Positions 8,648 to 16,983 of a stretch of 64,000 bases of DNA are shown in pieces. Positions within the stretch are counted from its first letter, which is position 1. Each line of letters starts with the position of its first letter. The position numbers were made by a program, and so were the translations under genes. This DNA comes from Microbacterium sp. Au-Mic1 (GTDB lineage Bacteria; Actinomycetota; Actinomycetes; Actinomycetales; Microbacteriaceae), in contig NZ_JAJTTF010000008.1 of assembly GCF_021341785.1 (NCBI RefSeq), positions 62,001 to 126,000 of the forward strand, read 5' to 3'. The notes beneath the pieces were generated by a model. That model searched no databases. It was not told the DNA's origin and saw only the letters and a program-made list of their open reading frames with translations.

Positions 8648-8679
8648 ATCGCCCCCTCCTCGAAGGAGGGAGCGATCTG
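8645..8679. terminator. Bidirectional terminator between gntR and the catabolic operon
   Basis: CAGATCGC (8645-8652) pairs with GCGATCTG (8672-8679), and CCCTCCT (8654-8660) pairs with AGGAGGG (8664-8670) around a CGA loop. This long GC-rich stem lies exactly between two convergent stop codons, 8620 (plus) and 8682 (minus). Confidence 0.75.
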
Positions 8680-8681
8680 CA

Positions 8682-9392
8682 TCAGAGGGTCGGGAGCAAC
8701 CCGGACCAGTCCGGCGCGAAGCGCTCTCGACGCACCCAGAGGCGCTCGCTCCCGCCCTCGACGAGGAAGCCCTCGGCATCGCGCGAGAGCAGCTCCTCCC
8801 CGCGCGGCGAGTCGAACAGCCGCTCGGTCCAGTCCTCGACCGTCGGGAACGTCGACTCGTAGAACCCGTCGAACACGGTCGCGCCCGGCGTGCTCCAGAT
8901 CCGGTAGCTCTGCACGTAGCGGACGGCGCCGGGGTGGTGCCGCCGAACCAGCTCTGCGTGCACTCCTCCCCAGTGCGCGACGAACCCGTTCCGATCCAGG
9001 TGACTCTGTCGCACCTGCGTGCCGATGCGGATCCAGCCGAGGGCGCCGTTCGGATCGCCTTCGTCGTGGCGGCGATCGAAGACCACCCGCTCCAGGATGC
9101 TGCACTCGGCCCCGCCGAGCTCGGCGCAGAGCGGGGAGGCGTCGGCCGGGCCGGATCCGACCGGCAGTCCGTACAGGTGCAGCAGCGCCCCGAACTCGCC
9201 GGGACCGGCCTCGGACTCGTTCACCAGCGGCCCCGGCGAACGCAGATCGAGCGACACCTCGACCGCGCTCCCCTGCGCGACGAGGTCCCGGGCCACGGCG
9301 CGCAGTGCGAGCGGATCCTGCGGACCGCGCAGCATCCAGACCCGCTTGTGCCGCAGCGAGACGTCGGAGAAGGACGGGCCGGTACGCACCAC
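8682..9392 (-). CDS. EthD-domain protein, last gene of catabolic operon
   Basis: 236 residues. The second half resembles an EthD/dimeric ferredoxin-like fold: GFVAHWGGVHAELVRRHH, then RYVQSYRIW, then FDGFYESTFPTVEDWTERLF with a conserved acidic/aromatic pattern. The first half has a similar layout (PGEFGALLHLYGL), so it may be a tandem fold. EthD-like proteins act in ether degradation or as small-molecule lyases and isomerases. The GTG start at 9392 follows the M24 stop by one base (TGACGTG), so translation is coupled. A second GTG lies at 9389. It may handle a reactive intermediate from the upstream oxidase. Confidence 0.7.
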   Translation of the reverse strand: MVRTGPSFSDVSLRHKRVWMLRGPQDPLALRAVARDLVAQGSAVEVSLDLRSPGPLVNESEAGPGEFGALLHLYGLPVGSGPADASPLCAELGGAECSILERVVFDRRHDEGDPNGALGWIRIGTQVRQSHLDRNGFVAHWGGVHAELVRRHHPGAVRYVQSYRIWSTPGATVFDGFYESTFPTVEDWTERLFDSPRGEELLSRDAEGFLVEGGSERLWVRRERFAPDWSGLLPTL

Positions 9393-9393
9393 G

Positions 9394-10623
9394 TCAGACC
9401 ACGTTCAGCCGGTTCGGGATGGAGTTGAGCTCCTCCACGCCGTTCTCGCCGAGCAGCACCGTACCGCCGACGCACACGCGCTGACCGTCGCGCAGGGCGT
9501 TCGGCTCGAAGGCGAACGCATGTCCCTCCTGGATGACGAAGTCGCCGTCGATGCCGACACCACCGGGCAGCTTCGGCAGACCGGCGAGGGCCGGGTCCAC
9601 CTCGGGGTGCAGACGGGTGGCGCTGTTGTAGATCGGCGAGACGGTCTGCACCATCGGACCGGTGTTCCACGTGCGCGAGCTGCGCAGCGGCTCCTCCATG
9701 ATCGCGGCGAGCTCGGAGAACAGCATGCCCGGCTTCAGTGCGGCCAGACCCGCCTGGTAGGAGTCGACGCAGACCTGCTCCAGCTCACGCAGCAGCGGGC
9801 TCGGCTCGCCGAACGACACGTCGATCTGCTGCTGCGATTCCTGACCGCCGTAGAACGCGAACACCTCGGCGGCGATCGTATCGCCGGTCTTCAGGATCCG
9901 CGGGGCCCCGCCCATCTCGAACCACTCCGGCACCGACCACGCGAACATGCTCTCCCCGGCGCGCTCCAGCATGAAGGGCCAGCGCACCCAGCCGCCGCCC
10001 GCGATCACGGCGTGGAACGCGGCCGCGGCGATCTCGTGCTCGCTGCCGCCCCGACGCGCGGTCTCGACGAACGCGCGGCAGGCGTCCTCGCCCAGCGATG
10101 CCGCCTTGCGCAGCAGCACCCGCTCCTCGGGGCTCTTGATGATGACGATCGACTCGTATGGATCCGACACGTCCACCCATTGCACGTGCGGCATCGCGGC
10201 GATCACGTTCTGCCACTGGGTGTGCGAGATCGTCCCGGCCCACTGCGAGACCATGCGGCTGGTGAGCCCGACGACCCCGAGCCGGGCGTCCTCCATGCCG
10301 CGCTCCTTCAGGGTCGCGGCGAGGTTGGCGATCGCGTTGCCGGGCACCCAGTCCTCGACCCAGCGCTCCCAGCGGTGGCCCTGCGCGTCGTATCGCTCGA
10401 GCGGCACATCGCCGATGAAGTACGTGGGGTCGTCGGTCGCGGTGAGCAGCACGACGCCCCGCTTGCCCTCGTTGGTGAGGTAGGAGTCGGCGATGTCGCG
10501 GCCGGTGCCGAACACGACGATGCCGTCCAGCCCCTCCTTCGCGATGAGGCCGCGGATCGCCGCCCAGCGGCGGTCGCGCTCCGCGAGGCTCAGCGTCGGG
10601 TAGTTCGCCTGGATGTCGGTCAT
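9394..10623 (-). CDS. M24 (pita-bread/creatinase fold) protein with degenerate metal site
   Basis: 409 residues: an N-terminal creatinase-type domain to about residue 165, then the M24 pita-bread fold. The canonical ligand set Asp-Asp-His-Glu-Glu is not intact. The first Asp is Glu (AAEVFA, E253), the second is D268 (QQQID), there is no GHGIG His motif, one Glu remains (FAFEPN, E373), and the last Glu is replaced by Gly in VCVGGTVLL (386-387). Creatinases share the fold and work without metal. A metal-free hydrolase or lyase on a small substrate is therefore more likely than an Xaa-Pro peptidase. The start is ATG 10623 behind a GAAGGAAAG site. Confidence 0.8.
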   Translation of the reverse strand: MTDIQANYPTLSLAERDRRWAAIRGLIAKEGLDGIVVFGTGRDIADSYLTNEGKRGVVLLTATDDPTYFIGDVPLERYDAQGHRWERWVEDWVPGNAIANLAATLKERGMEDARLGVVGLTSRMVSQWAGTISHTQWQNVIAAMPHVQWVDVSDPYESIVIIKSPEERVLLRKAASLGEDACRAFVETARRGGSEHEIAAAAFHAVIAGGGWVRWPFMLERAGESMFAWSVPEWFEMGGAPRILKTGDTIAAEVFAFYGGQESQQQIDVSFGEPSPLLRELEQVCVDSYQAGLAALKPGMLFSELAAIMEEPLRSSRTWNTGPMVQTVSPIYNSATRLHPEVDPALAGLPKLPGGVGIDGDFVIQEGHAFAFEPNALRDGQRVCVGGTVLLGENGVEELNSIPNRLNVV

Positions 10624-10634
10624 TGCTCTTTCCT

Positions 10635-11693
10635 TCACTGCGTGTGTGTTCCTGTGGTCTCCAGCGCCGAGAGCTCGCTGCGGAGCCGTCGGACGCTGCG
10701 GACGATGAAGTCGAGGGCGTCGCCCTCTCGGGCCGGTGCGCGCAGGGCGTCCAGCCCCGGCGCGCGACCGCGTGCGACCCGTTCCTCGTAGGCGCGGGCG
10801 AGCCGTACCAGCTCGATCACCTCGCCGGGTGCGAGGTCGGGGTGCCCCTCGCGCCAGTGCGCATCGAAGAGGTGGATCCCCATCTCCGCGCGGCTCGAGA
10901 TGATGCCTTCGATCGAGAGCATCACGTCCAGCTCCGGGCCGAGCGCCGCCAGCAGTGCCGGCCAGTCCAGCACGCCCTCGCCGACCGGGAGCAGGAACCG
11001 GCTGAGTCCCTCGTCGGTGAAGACGAGCGCGACATCCCGGATGTGCGCGGCCCGCAGGTACGGCGAGACGCGCACCGCCGCGGCGACCGGATCCTCCCCG
11101 CGCACGGCCACGTTCGCGCTGTCGAACGTGATCCCGAGCACGTCGGGGCCGACCGACTCCACCAGTCGCACGAGCTCGTAGGTGGTGATCTCCTCGTGCG
11201 TCTCGATGTTCAGATGGCTGCCGTGTGCGCGCAGCACCGGCGCGAGCGACTGCAGGAACCGCTCGGTCGCGACCAGCTGCTCCGGCCAGTCCACGTCGGT
11301 GCGGAACCGATCGAAGGCGAACCTGCCCTTGTCGGCCAGTCGGAACTGATAGTTGCTCAGCGCGCTCCACAGCTCGTGGATCCCGGCTGCGGCGGACACC
11401 TCGATCATCCGCACCATCGCCGCGCGGTAGTCACCGCCCATCCTGCGGATGTGCGGTGACTCGGGCGTCGAGAACGGGTTGACCTTGCCGACCCCTGCCT
11501 CGAGCCGCAGCCCGAGGTCGGCCGCGCACTGCGCGGCCGACCGCACTTCGTCCTCGTCGAGGTCTGCGCTCAGCTCGAGCACGGACCGGAAGTACACCCC
11601 GTCGAGGGAGTGCTCGGCCGCGCGCTCGAGCATCCAGCACGCCCCGTGCTCGTCCGAGCCGGGGAACTTGGTGCTGTCGACGCCGACCAGCAC
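10635..11693 (-). CDS. Sugar phosphate isomerase/epimerase-like TIM barrel (copy 2)
   Basis: 352 residues of xylose-isomerase-like/AP-endonuclease-2 TIM barrel. Expected metal ligands are visible: Glu in LNIETHEEITT, Asp in ITFDSANVAVRG, His in AAHIRDV and Glu in MLSIEGI. It is clearly paralogous to the product of 13196-14269, with the same GVGKVNP, FDRFRTDV and SRAEM landmarks. The start is GTG 11693, seven bases after the flavin oxidase stop; GGGGAG in the end of that gene can serve as ribosome site. Family members isomerise or cleave keto-sugars. The two copies enclose the oxidase gene, so its product is the likely substrate. Confidence 0.82.
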   Translation of the reverse strand: MLVGVDSTKFPGSDEHGACWMLERAAEHSLDGVYFRSVLELSADLDEDEVRSAAQCAADLGLRLEAGVGKVNPFSTPESPHIRRMGGDYRAAMVRMIEVSAAAGIHELWSALSNYQFRLADKGRFAFDRFRTDVDWPEQLVATERFLQSLAPVLRAHGSHLNIETHEEITTYELVRLVESVGPDVLGITFDSANVAVRGEDPVAAAVRVSPYLRAAHIRDVALVFTDEGLSRFLLPVGEGVLDWPALLAALGPELDVMLSIEGIISSRAEMGIHLFDAHWREGHPDLAPGEVIELVRLARAYEERVARGRAPGLDALRAPAREGDALDFIVRSVRRLRSELSALETTGTHTQ

Positions 11694-11699
11694 AGGCGC

Positions 11700-13142
11700 C
11701 TACTCCCCGGCCCACTCGACGCCGGCCGGAACCGTCTCGAGCTCGATGAGGCCGTGCGCGAACACGTTCGTCGGGTCGTACTGCGTCTTGATCGCGGCGA
11801 GACGGTCGTACTTGTCGCCGTAGATGTGGCGGGCCTCCGCTGCGTCGTTGTGCTCGGATGTGAAGTTGATGTAGCTGCCCGCCTCCCATTGCGCGACCGC
11901 CGCGCCGAAGCGCTTCACCCAGGCGACGAGCTCCGGGCGCTCGTCGGCGTACAGCCAGTCGGCGCCGATGTTGCCGCCCCAGCGGGAGTGGATGCCCGTG
12001 GTCGAGTCGTTGCTGTGATCGCGCGGCGTGAGCTTGCCGGCGATGAGTTCGAACGGGCACATCGTCTGGTGCGCGATGAAGGCGCTCGAGTTCAACGGCT
12101 GCCCCGGGTAGGCATCGGCATGCTCGATCGCGAGGTCGAGCAGCTCATCGGGCAGCTCGCCGAACGCGACGTGGCGCCAGTAGTGCGAGATGCCGTAGCG
12201 GAACTCGTCGTCCGTGGAATGCTGCAGCGTGACATGAGGGATGGAGCGCAGGCTGGTGTAGATCGGCTCGTATCCCTCGAAGATCGGCGCGGTGATCGCC
12301 GGCTCATCGGCCGGGTCACCGTAGGTGACGGTCGCGATGGAGATGATCGGCTTGCCGCGGTGCTCACGGGGCAGCTGACTCCAGTAGTGCGGTGCGCGGT
12401 AGAGGCGCACGTAGGTGGTCGAGCTGTCGGGCTGCGCGGGCCCGAGCTCGCGGAACCGCTGCAGCAGCGCCTTGCGGTCCTCAGCCGGGAACAGGGCGAG
12501 GCGCACGGTGGCGAGACCCGGCAGATCGACGTAGTCGAAGACGAACTGCGTGGCGATGCCGAAGTTGTGGCCGGCGCCCTTGAGCGCCCAGAACAGCTCA
12601 GGCTCGCTGTCCTTGTTCACGCGGCGGATCTCGCCGTCGGCCGTGACGATCTCGACTTCGCGAAGGAAGTCGACGGTCGATCCGAACATGCGCGAGAGGT
12701 AGCCCATGCCGCCGCCGAGCACCAGGCCGGCGACGCCGGTGTGCGAGACGACGCCGGCAGGCAGCGCCACGTTGAACGGCTCGGCGGCGCGGTCGACGTC
12801 GCCCCAGCGGCAGCCGGGGCCGACGGTGAGGGTGCGCTGCTCGGTGTCGACGACGACGTCACGCATGAGGCTCATGTCGATCATGACGCTGCCGTCGGCG
12901 ACCGAGGTGCCGGCGAGGTTGTGGCCGCCGCCGCGCACGGTGAGGGCGACGTCGTTCGCGACGCACCACCGCAGCGCGTCCGCGGCGTCCTGCGCGGTGG
13001 TGCAGCGCACGATCGCGAGCGGGTGCTGGTCGATGTCCGCATTCCAGATCCGGCGCAGCGTCTCGTAGCCGGGCGCACCGGGATGCACGACGTCGCACGA
13101 GACGGCGGTGTCCAGCCCGGCGGGCAGAGTGGGGTACGGCAT
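11700..13142 (-). CDS. FAD-binding oxidase, berberine-bridge/6-hydroxynicotine oxidase type
   Basis: 480 residues. The FAD-binding PCMH domain holds RGGGHNLAGTSV, where His74 is the expected covalent FAD attachment point. The second (Cys) attachment position of bicovalent members lies in VVSHTGVAGLVLGGGMGYLS and has no Cys, so single attachment is expected. The C-terminus YDPTNVF is the BBE domain signature. Such enzymes oxidise sugars, amines or alcohols with O2. The start at 13142 has AAGGAG nine bases upstream. An ATG at 13199 (ATGA overlap with the upstream gene) would add 19 residues. It is not a signal-bearing protein, so it is cytoplasmic. Confidence 0.88.
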   Translation of the reverse strand: MPYPTLPAGLDTAVSCDVVHPGAPGYETLRRIWNADIDQHPLAIVRCTTAQDAADALRWCVANDVALTVRGGGHNLAGTSVADGSVMIDMSLMRDVVVDTEQRTLTVGPGCRWGDVDRAAEPFNVALPAGVVSHTGVAGLVLGGGMGYLSRMFGSTVDFLREVEIVTADGEIRRVNKDSEPELFWALKGAGHNFGIATQFVFDYVDLPGLATVRLALFPAEDRKALLQRFRELGPAQPDSSTTYVRLYRAPHYWSQLPREHRGKPIISIATVTYGDPADEPAITAPIFEGYEPIYTSLRSIPHVTLQHSTDDEFRYGISHYWRHVAFGELPDELLDLAIEHADAYPGQPLNSSAFIAHQTMCPFELIAGKLTPRDHSNDSTTGIHSRWGGNIGADWLYADERPELVAWVKRFGAAVAQWEAGSYINFTSEHNDAAEARHIYGDKYDRLAAIKTQYDPTNVFAHGLIELETVPAGVEWAGE

Positions 13143-13195
13143 GGTCGTGATCTCCTTCGTCACTTTCTGGGTTCTGGTCGCAAGGCTCGTGGGGC

Positions 13196-14269
13196 TCATG
13201 AGACCCTCGCCTCGGTTCGCGCTCCGACGGTTTCGAGCACCGCCTGCAGGGCGGCGAGCGAACGGCCGAGGAATTCGCGCAGCTGGGCACCCGCGTCGCC
13301 GCCCTCGAGTCGCAGCTCCGCGAGCCCCGGGGCCTCGCCCCGCGCGGCGCGGATGGCGTGGTCGTCGGCGAGGCGGCCGAGCTCGGCGAGTTCGATATCG
13401 TCGAGTCCCGGATCCCCAGCCCGCCAGAGCGAATCCTCCGGGTCCAGGATCATCTCGGCCCGCGAGCCGCCGATGCCCTCGATGAACAGCTGCACGTCCG
13501 GCGAGGCCGTCAGCAGCGTCGCCAGGAGGGGTGGCCAGTCGATCGCACCGTCGCCGACGGGGGCGAGGAAGCGGCTGAGGCCGTGCTCGGAGCGGGCGAC
13601 GATCGCGTCGCGCAGGTGGGTGGTGCGGGTGATCGCGGCGACCCGGTCGACCGCAGGGCCGAACGCCTCGCCGCGCACCGGCAGATTCGCCGGATCCAGG
13701 CAGACGCCCAGCACGTCGTCGCCGTGCTCCGCCACGAGACGCAGGAGCTCCCGGGTCGTGATCTCCTCGTGCGTCTCGATGTTCAGGCGCACGTCGGTCG
13801 CACGCAGCGTAGGCGCGAGCTTGCCGATGAAACGCGAGGTCGCCTCGAGCTGATCGGCCCAGGTCACATCGGTGCGGAACCGGTCGAAGCAGTACGGCGC
13901 GGGCAGGCCGTGCTTGTAGCCCCCGCTCGCGGTCCACGGCTCGGTCCAGCCGTATTCGGCGCAGATCCGGATCAGGCGCTGCATGCCGGCGAGGTAACTG
14001 CCGTCTCCGAGGTCGCGCACGCGCGGCAGCTCGGCGGTCATGTACGGGTTGATCTTGCCGACCCCCACCTGCACCGCGAACCCGCGCGCGTCGGCCTCCC
14101 GCGCGAATGCGGCGATGCCGACCGGGTCGAGCGTCGGGAACGCCTCGTCGAGAGTGCGCACCAGGATCCCGCGGAATCCGAGCTCCTCGAGCACGTCCAA
14201 CGTGGCGACAGGAGAGGGCGCGAGCGTGGAGGATCCGCCGGAGAACTTGACGTCGGCGCCGATCCTCAT
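13196..14269 (-). CDS. Sugar phosphate isomerase/epimerase-like TIM barrel (copy 1)
   Basis: 357 residues with the xylose-isomerase-like TIM barrel. Ligand-bearing motifs are LNIETHEEITT, VCLDPANLPVRG, TTHLRDA and LFIEGIGGSRAE. It is paralogous to 10635-11693 and shares the FCFDRFRTDV-like and GVGKINP segments. The ATG at 14269 overlaps the upstream ATPase stop (ATGA), so the two are translationally coupled. The enzyme probably acts on a sugar-like intermediate that enters through the transporter encoded just upstream. Whether it isomerises, epimerises or cleaves cannot be told from sequence. Confidence 0.82.
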   Translation of the reverse strand: MRIGADVKFSGGSSTLAPSPVATLDVLEELGFRGILVRTLDEAFPTLDPVGIAAFAREADARGFAVQVGVGKINPYMTAELPRVRDLGDGSYLAGMQRLIRICAEYGWTEPWTASGGYKHGLPAPYCFDRFRTDVTWADQLEATSRFIGKLAPTLRATDVRLNIETHEEITTRELLRLVAEHGDDVLGVCLDPANLPVRGEAFGPAVDRVAAITRTTHLRDAIVARSEHGLSRFLAPVGDGAIDWPPLLATLLTASPDVQLFIEGIGGSRAEMILDPEDSLWRAGDPGLDDIELAELGRLADDHAIRAARGEAPGLAELRLEGGDAGAQLREFLGRSLAALQAVLETVGARTEARVS

Positions 14270-15111
14270 CGTGCCCCCGATCCGGCGCGAGCGCGCAGCG
14301 CGATCCGCTGGGCGCGGCGCTCCCGCTCGATCGCCACATCCGGCACGGGTACGGCCTCGAGCAGCGCGCGGGTGTACTGCGCCTGCGGGTCGCCGTAGAT
14401 CTGCGCGACCGGGCCGCGCTCCGCGACCACGCCGTGGTGCAGCACGACGATGCTCGAGCACAGGTACTTCACCACGGCGAGGTCGTGCGCCACGAAGAGC
14501 ACGGTCAGATCCATCTCGCGCTGCATGTCCTTGAGCAGGTTCAGCACCTGCGCCTGCACCGAGACGTCGAGCGCCGAGACCGGCTCGTCGCAGAGCAGCA
14601 CCTTCGGGCCGACGCTCAGCGCGCGCACGATCGCGATGCGCTGCCGCTGGCCGCCGGAGAAGTGCCGCGGATAGCGGTCGAGGTGCTGCTCGCCCAGCCC
14701 CACCCGCTCCATCAGCTCGATGACCCGGTGACGCCGTTCACGCGCGGAGAACCCGCCGACGACGAGCATCGGCTCCTCGACGATCTGCCGCACGGTCATC
14801 CGCGGATCAAGGCTGGAGTACGGATCCTGGAACACCATCTGCACATCTCGGCGGTAGCGGCGCAATTCCGCCGCGCTCGAGGAGCGCAGGGGCGTGCCGC
14901 GGTACGAGATCGTTCCCGCGGTGGAGTGCTCGAGACCCACGATGCAGCGGATGGCCGTGGACTTGCCGGATCCGGATTCGCCGACGAGACCCAGCACTTC
15001 GCCTTGGCGCAGTTCGAACGACACGTCGTCGAGGGCGAGGGCGCCTCTGCGGACGGAGCCGAACCGCTTGGTCAGGTTCTGCACCGAGATCAGCACATCG
15101 GACTCAGACAT
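14266..15111 (-). CDS. Dipeptide/oligopeptide-type ABC transporter ATPase (DppF/OppF-like)
   Basis: 281 residues. Walker A GESGSGKST, Q-loop FQDPYSSLDPRMTV, signature FSGGQRQRIAIVRAL, Walker B VLLCDEPVSALD and the switch His in VLFVAHDLAVV are all present. The C-terminal extension (YGDPQAQYTRALLEAVP) is the oligopeptide-transport (oligo_HPY) motif. It pairs with the neighbouring ATPase to power import. It overlaps that gene by eight bases and is followed at an ATGA overlap by the first TIM-barrel gene, so the transporter and enzymes are one operon. Confidence 0.93.
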   Translation of the reverse strand: MSESDVLISVQNLTKRFGSVRRGALALDDVSFELRQGEVLGLVGESGSGKSTAIRCIVGLEHSTAGTISYRGTPLRSSSAAELRRYRRDVQMVFQDPYSSLDPRMTVRQIVEEPMLVVGGFSARERRHRVIELMERVGLGEQHLDRYPRHFSGGQRQRIAIVRALSVGPKVLLCDEPVSALDVSVQAQVLNLLKDMQREMDLTVLFVAHDLAVVKYLCSSIVVLHHGVVAERGPVAQIYGDPQAQYTRALLEAVPVPDVAIERERRAQRIALRARAGSGAR

Positions 15112-16021
15112 CGACGCTCACTCCCTCCGTGGCCGGTTCCGCCGCGGCCGCGTGCTCGGCCTCGGCATGCGCGGCCATGTAGTCCTGGACGGTGGTCAGA
15201 CGGACGTTCGGATCCGCGTCCAGACGCGGGACGGATCCGATCAGCCCGCGCGTGTAGGGATGCTGCGGCGTCACGAAGAGATCCTCGACGTCCTGCTGCT
15301 CGACGAGGTTCCCGCGGTACATCACCGCGACGCGGTGGGCGAGCCCGGCGACGATCGACAGGTCATGGGTGATGAACAGCACGGCGAGGTCGAGCTCGCG
15401 AGACTGCTCCTCGATGAGGTCGAGCACCTGCTCCTGCACGCGCACGTCGAGTGCCGTGGTGGGCTCGTCGGCGATGAGCAGCCGCGGCTGCGCGACGAGG
15501 GCCGCCGCCATCACCACGCGCTGTCGCATGCCGCCGGAGAACTGACTCGGGTAGGCCCGCAGCCGCTCCTTGGCCTTCGGCACGCCGAGCCTGTCGAGCG
15601 TCTCCGCGGCCCGCGCGTACGCCTCCTTCTTGGAGGTGCCTCGTACCAGCAGCGGCTCGGCCACCTGCTCGCCGATCGTGAGCACCGGATTCAGCGCCGT
15701 CATCGGATCCTGGAAGATCATCGAGATCTCGGCGCCGCGGATCCGCCGCATCGACTTCTTCGACGCACCGAGCAGCTCGGAGCCGGCCCAGCGGATCGAT
15801 CCCTGCAGTTCGACGTCGCGGTCGAGCTGCAGGATCGACCGCGCGGTCATGGTCTTGCCGGAACCCGACTCGCCGACCAGCGCGAGGCGCTCGCCGGGAC
15901 GGATGCGGAACGACACGTCGTCGACCAGGGTGAGGTCGCCGTCGCCGCCGCCGATGCGGAAGCGCTCGGGGACCACGACGGAGAGGCCGCTCACCTCGAG
16001 GATGGGCTCGGTGGACATCAT
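15104..16021 (-). CDS. Dipeptide/oligopeptide-type ABC transporter ATPase (DppD/OppD-like)
   Basis: 305 residues. Walker A GESGSGKTM, Q-loop FQDPMTALNPVLTIGEQ, signature FSGGMRQRVVMAAAL, Walker B LLIADEPTTALD and switch His ITHDLSIVAGL are intact. The oligopeptide C-terminal motif TPQHPYTRGLIGSVP is present, followed by an Ala/Glu-rich tail. The ATG at 16021 overlaps the permease stop (ATGA) and has GAGGAGG five bases upstream; an adjacent ATG at 16018 is also possible. It works with the second ATPase at the membrane. Confidence 0.93.
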   Translation of the reverse strand: MMSTEPILEVSGLSVVVPERFRIGGGDGDLTLVDDVSFRIRPGERLALVGESGSGKTMTARSILQLDRDVELQGSIRWAGSELLGASKKSMRRIRGAEISMIFQDPMTALNPVLTIGEQVAEPLLVRGTSKKEAYARAAETLDRLGVPKAKERLRAYPSQFSGGMRQRVVMAAALVAQPRLLIADEPTTALDVRVQEQVLDLIEEQSRELDLAVLFITHDLSIVAGLAHRVAVMYRGNLVEQQDVEDLFVTPQHPYTRGLIGSVPRLDADPNVRLTTVQDYMAAHAEAEHAAAAEPATEGVSVDV

Positions 16022-16983
16022 GCGCGCCTCCTCGAGGCAGGGTCGGCGATCGCACGCACGGCGTCGCCGACGAGACCGAAGGTGATGGCGGCGATCGTGA
16101 TCGCCAGACCGGGGAAGAACGCGACCCACCACGCCGTGGTGATGTAGGCCTGGCCCTGCGCGATGAGGGATCCCCAGTCGGCGCTCGGCGGCGGAGCGCC
16201 CACGCCCAGGAAGGCGAGGCCCGCCATCATCACGATCGTGCCGGACATCTCCATGCTCACGTGCACGTAGATCGCGTCGAGCGAGTTGGGCAGCGCGTGC
16301 CGGAGCATCAGGCGCGTACGGGTCATTCCGGTGATCTGCGCCGACTCGACGTAGGCGCTGGTCATGGTCTCGCGCAGGATCGTGCGCATGATCCGGGCCG
16401 TGCTCGGCCACGCGGCGAAGATCATCGCGACGATGATCGAGACGAGCGACGGCCCGAGCGCGGCGGCCAGTCCCAGGGCGAGCACGAGCGAAGGGATCGA
16501 CATGAACATGTCGCAGATCCGCATGATCGCCTCGTCCAGCCAGCGCGGGGCGAGCGTGGACAGGCTGGCGACGAGCACGCCCAGCGCGGTCGCGGCCAGC
16601 ACCACGAACACGGCGGCGAGGAGGGTCATCGGCGCTCCGGCGAGCACGCGGGAGAGGATGTCGCGGCCGGTGTCGTCGGTGCCGAGCCAGTGCCCTGGCC
16701 CGGGCGGCAGCAGCGCGTCGGTCGGCTTGATCGCGTACGGATCCTTCGGCGCGAGGAGCGGGCCGACGAGCGACAGCACGAGCAGCAGGCCCGCGAGCAC
16801 GAACGCGATCTTGTCGACGACGGGGGCGTGGCGACCGAGGAGCTTGCGCGAGATCGCACCGATCCCGCGCCCGAGGGCGCCGGGCGAAGCCATCTGGGAC
16901 AGCCGTCGCGCGGTGCCGGTGCCTTCGACGGTCTCGACGGAGACGGTCACGGCGCCGGTGGGCTGTTGCGTCTGCGTGTTCAT
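16018..16983 (-). CDS. ABC transporter permease (DppC/OppC-like)
   Basis: 321 residues with about six transmembrane helices. After an unusual 60-residue polar N-terminus comes the first helix (FVLAGLLLVLSLVGPLLAP), then the OppC N-terminal signature HWLGTDDTGRDILSRVLAG. The ATPase-contact EAA loop is visible around YVESAQITGMTRTRLMLRHALPN. It forms the heterodimeric channel with the DppB-like permease. The ATG at 16983 overlaps that gene's stop by ATGA. It imports the compound captured by the lipoprotein encoded at the head of the operon. Confidence 0.92.
   Translation of the reverse strand: MNTQTQQPTGAVTVSVETVEGTGTARRLSQMASPGALGRGIGAISRKLLGRHAPVVDKIAFVLAGLLLVLSLVGPLLAPKDPYAIKPTDALLPPGPGHWLGTDDTGRDILSRVLAGAPMTLLAAVFVVLAATALGVLVASLSTLAPRWLDEAIMRICDMFMSIPSLVLALGLAAALGPSLVSIIVAMIFAAWPSTARIMRTILRETMTSAYVESAQITGMTRTRLMLRHALPNSLDAIYVHVSMEMSGTIVMMAGLAFLGVGAPPPSADWGSLIAQGQAYITTAWWVAFFPGLAITIAAITFGLVGDAVRAIADPASRRRA

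Noticed and set aside
9394..10623. Xaa-Pro aminopeptidase
   Set aside because: The fold fits but the metal ligands E253/no His/G386 do not, so a peptidase label would mislead.
11700..14269. Known C-glycoside (Car/Dfg) degradation cluster
   Set aside because: Only the isomerase-like fold matches. The oxidase here is a BBE/6-hydroxynicotine-oxidase type and the usual small deglycosidase partner is not seen, so I keep the comparison only as a guess.
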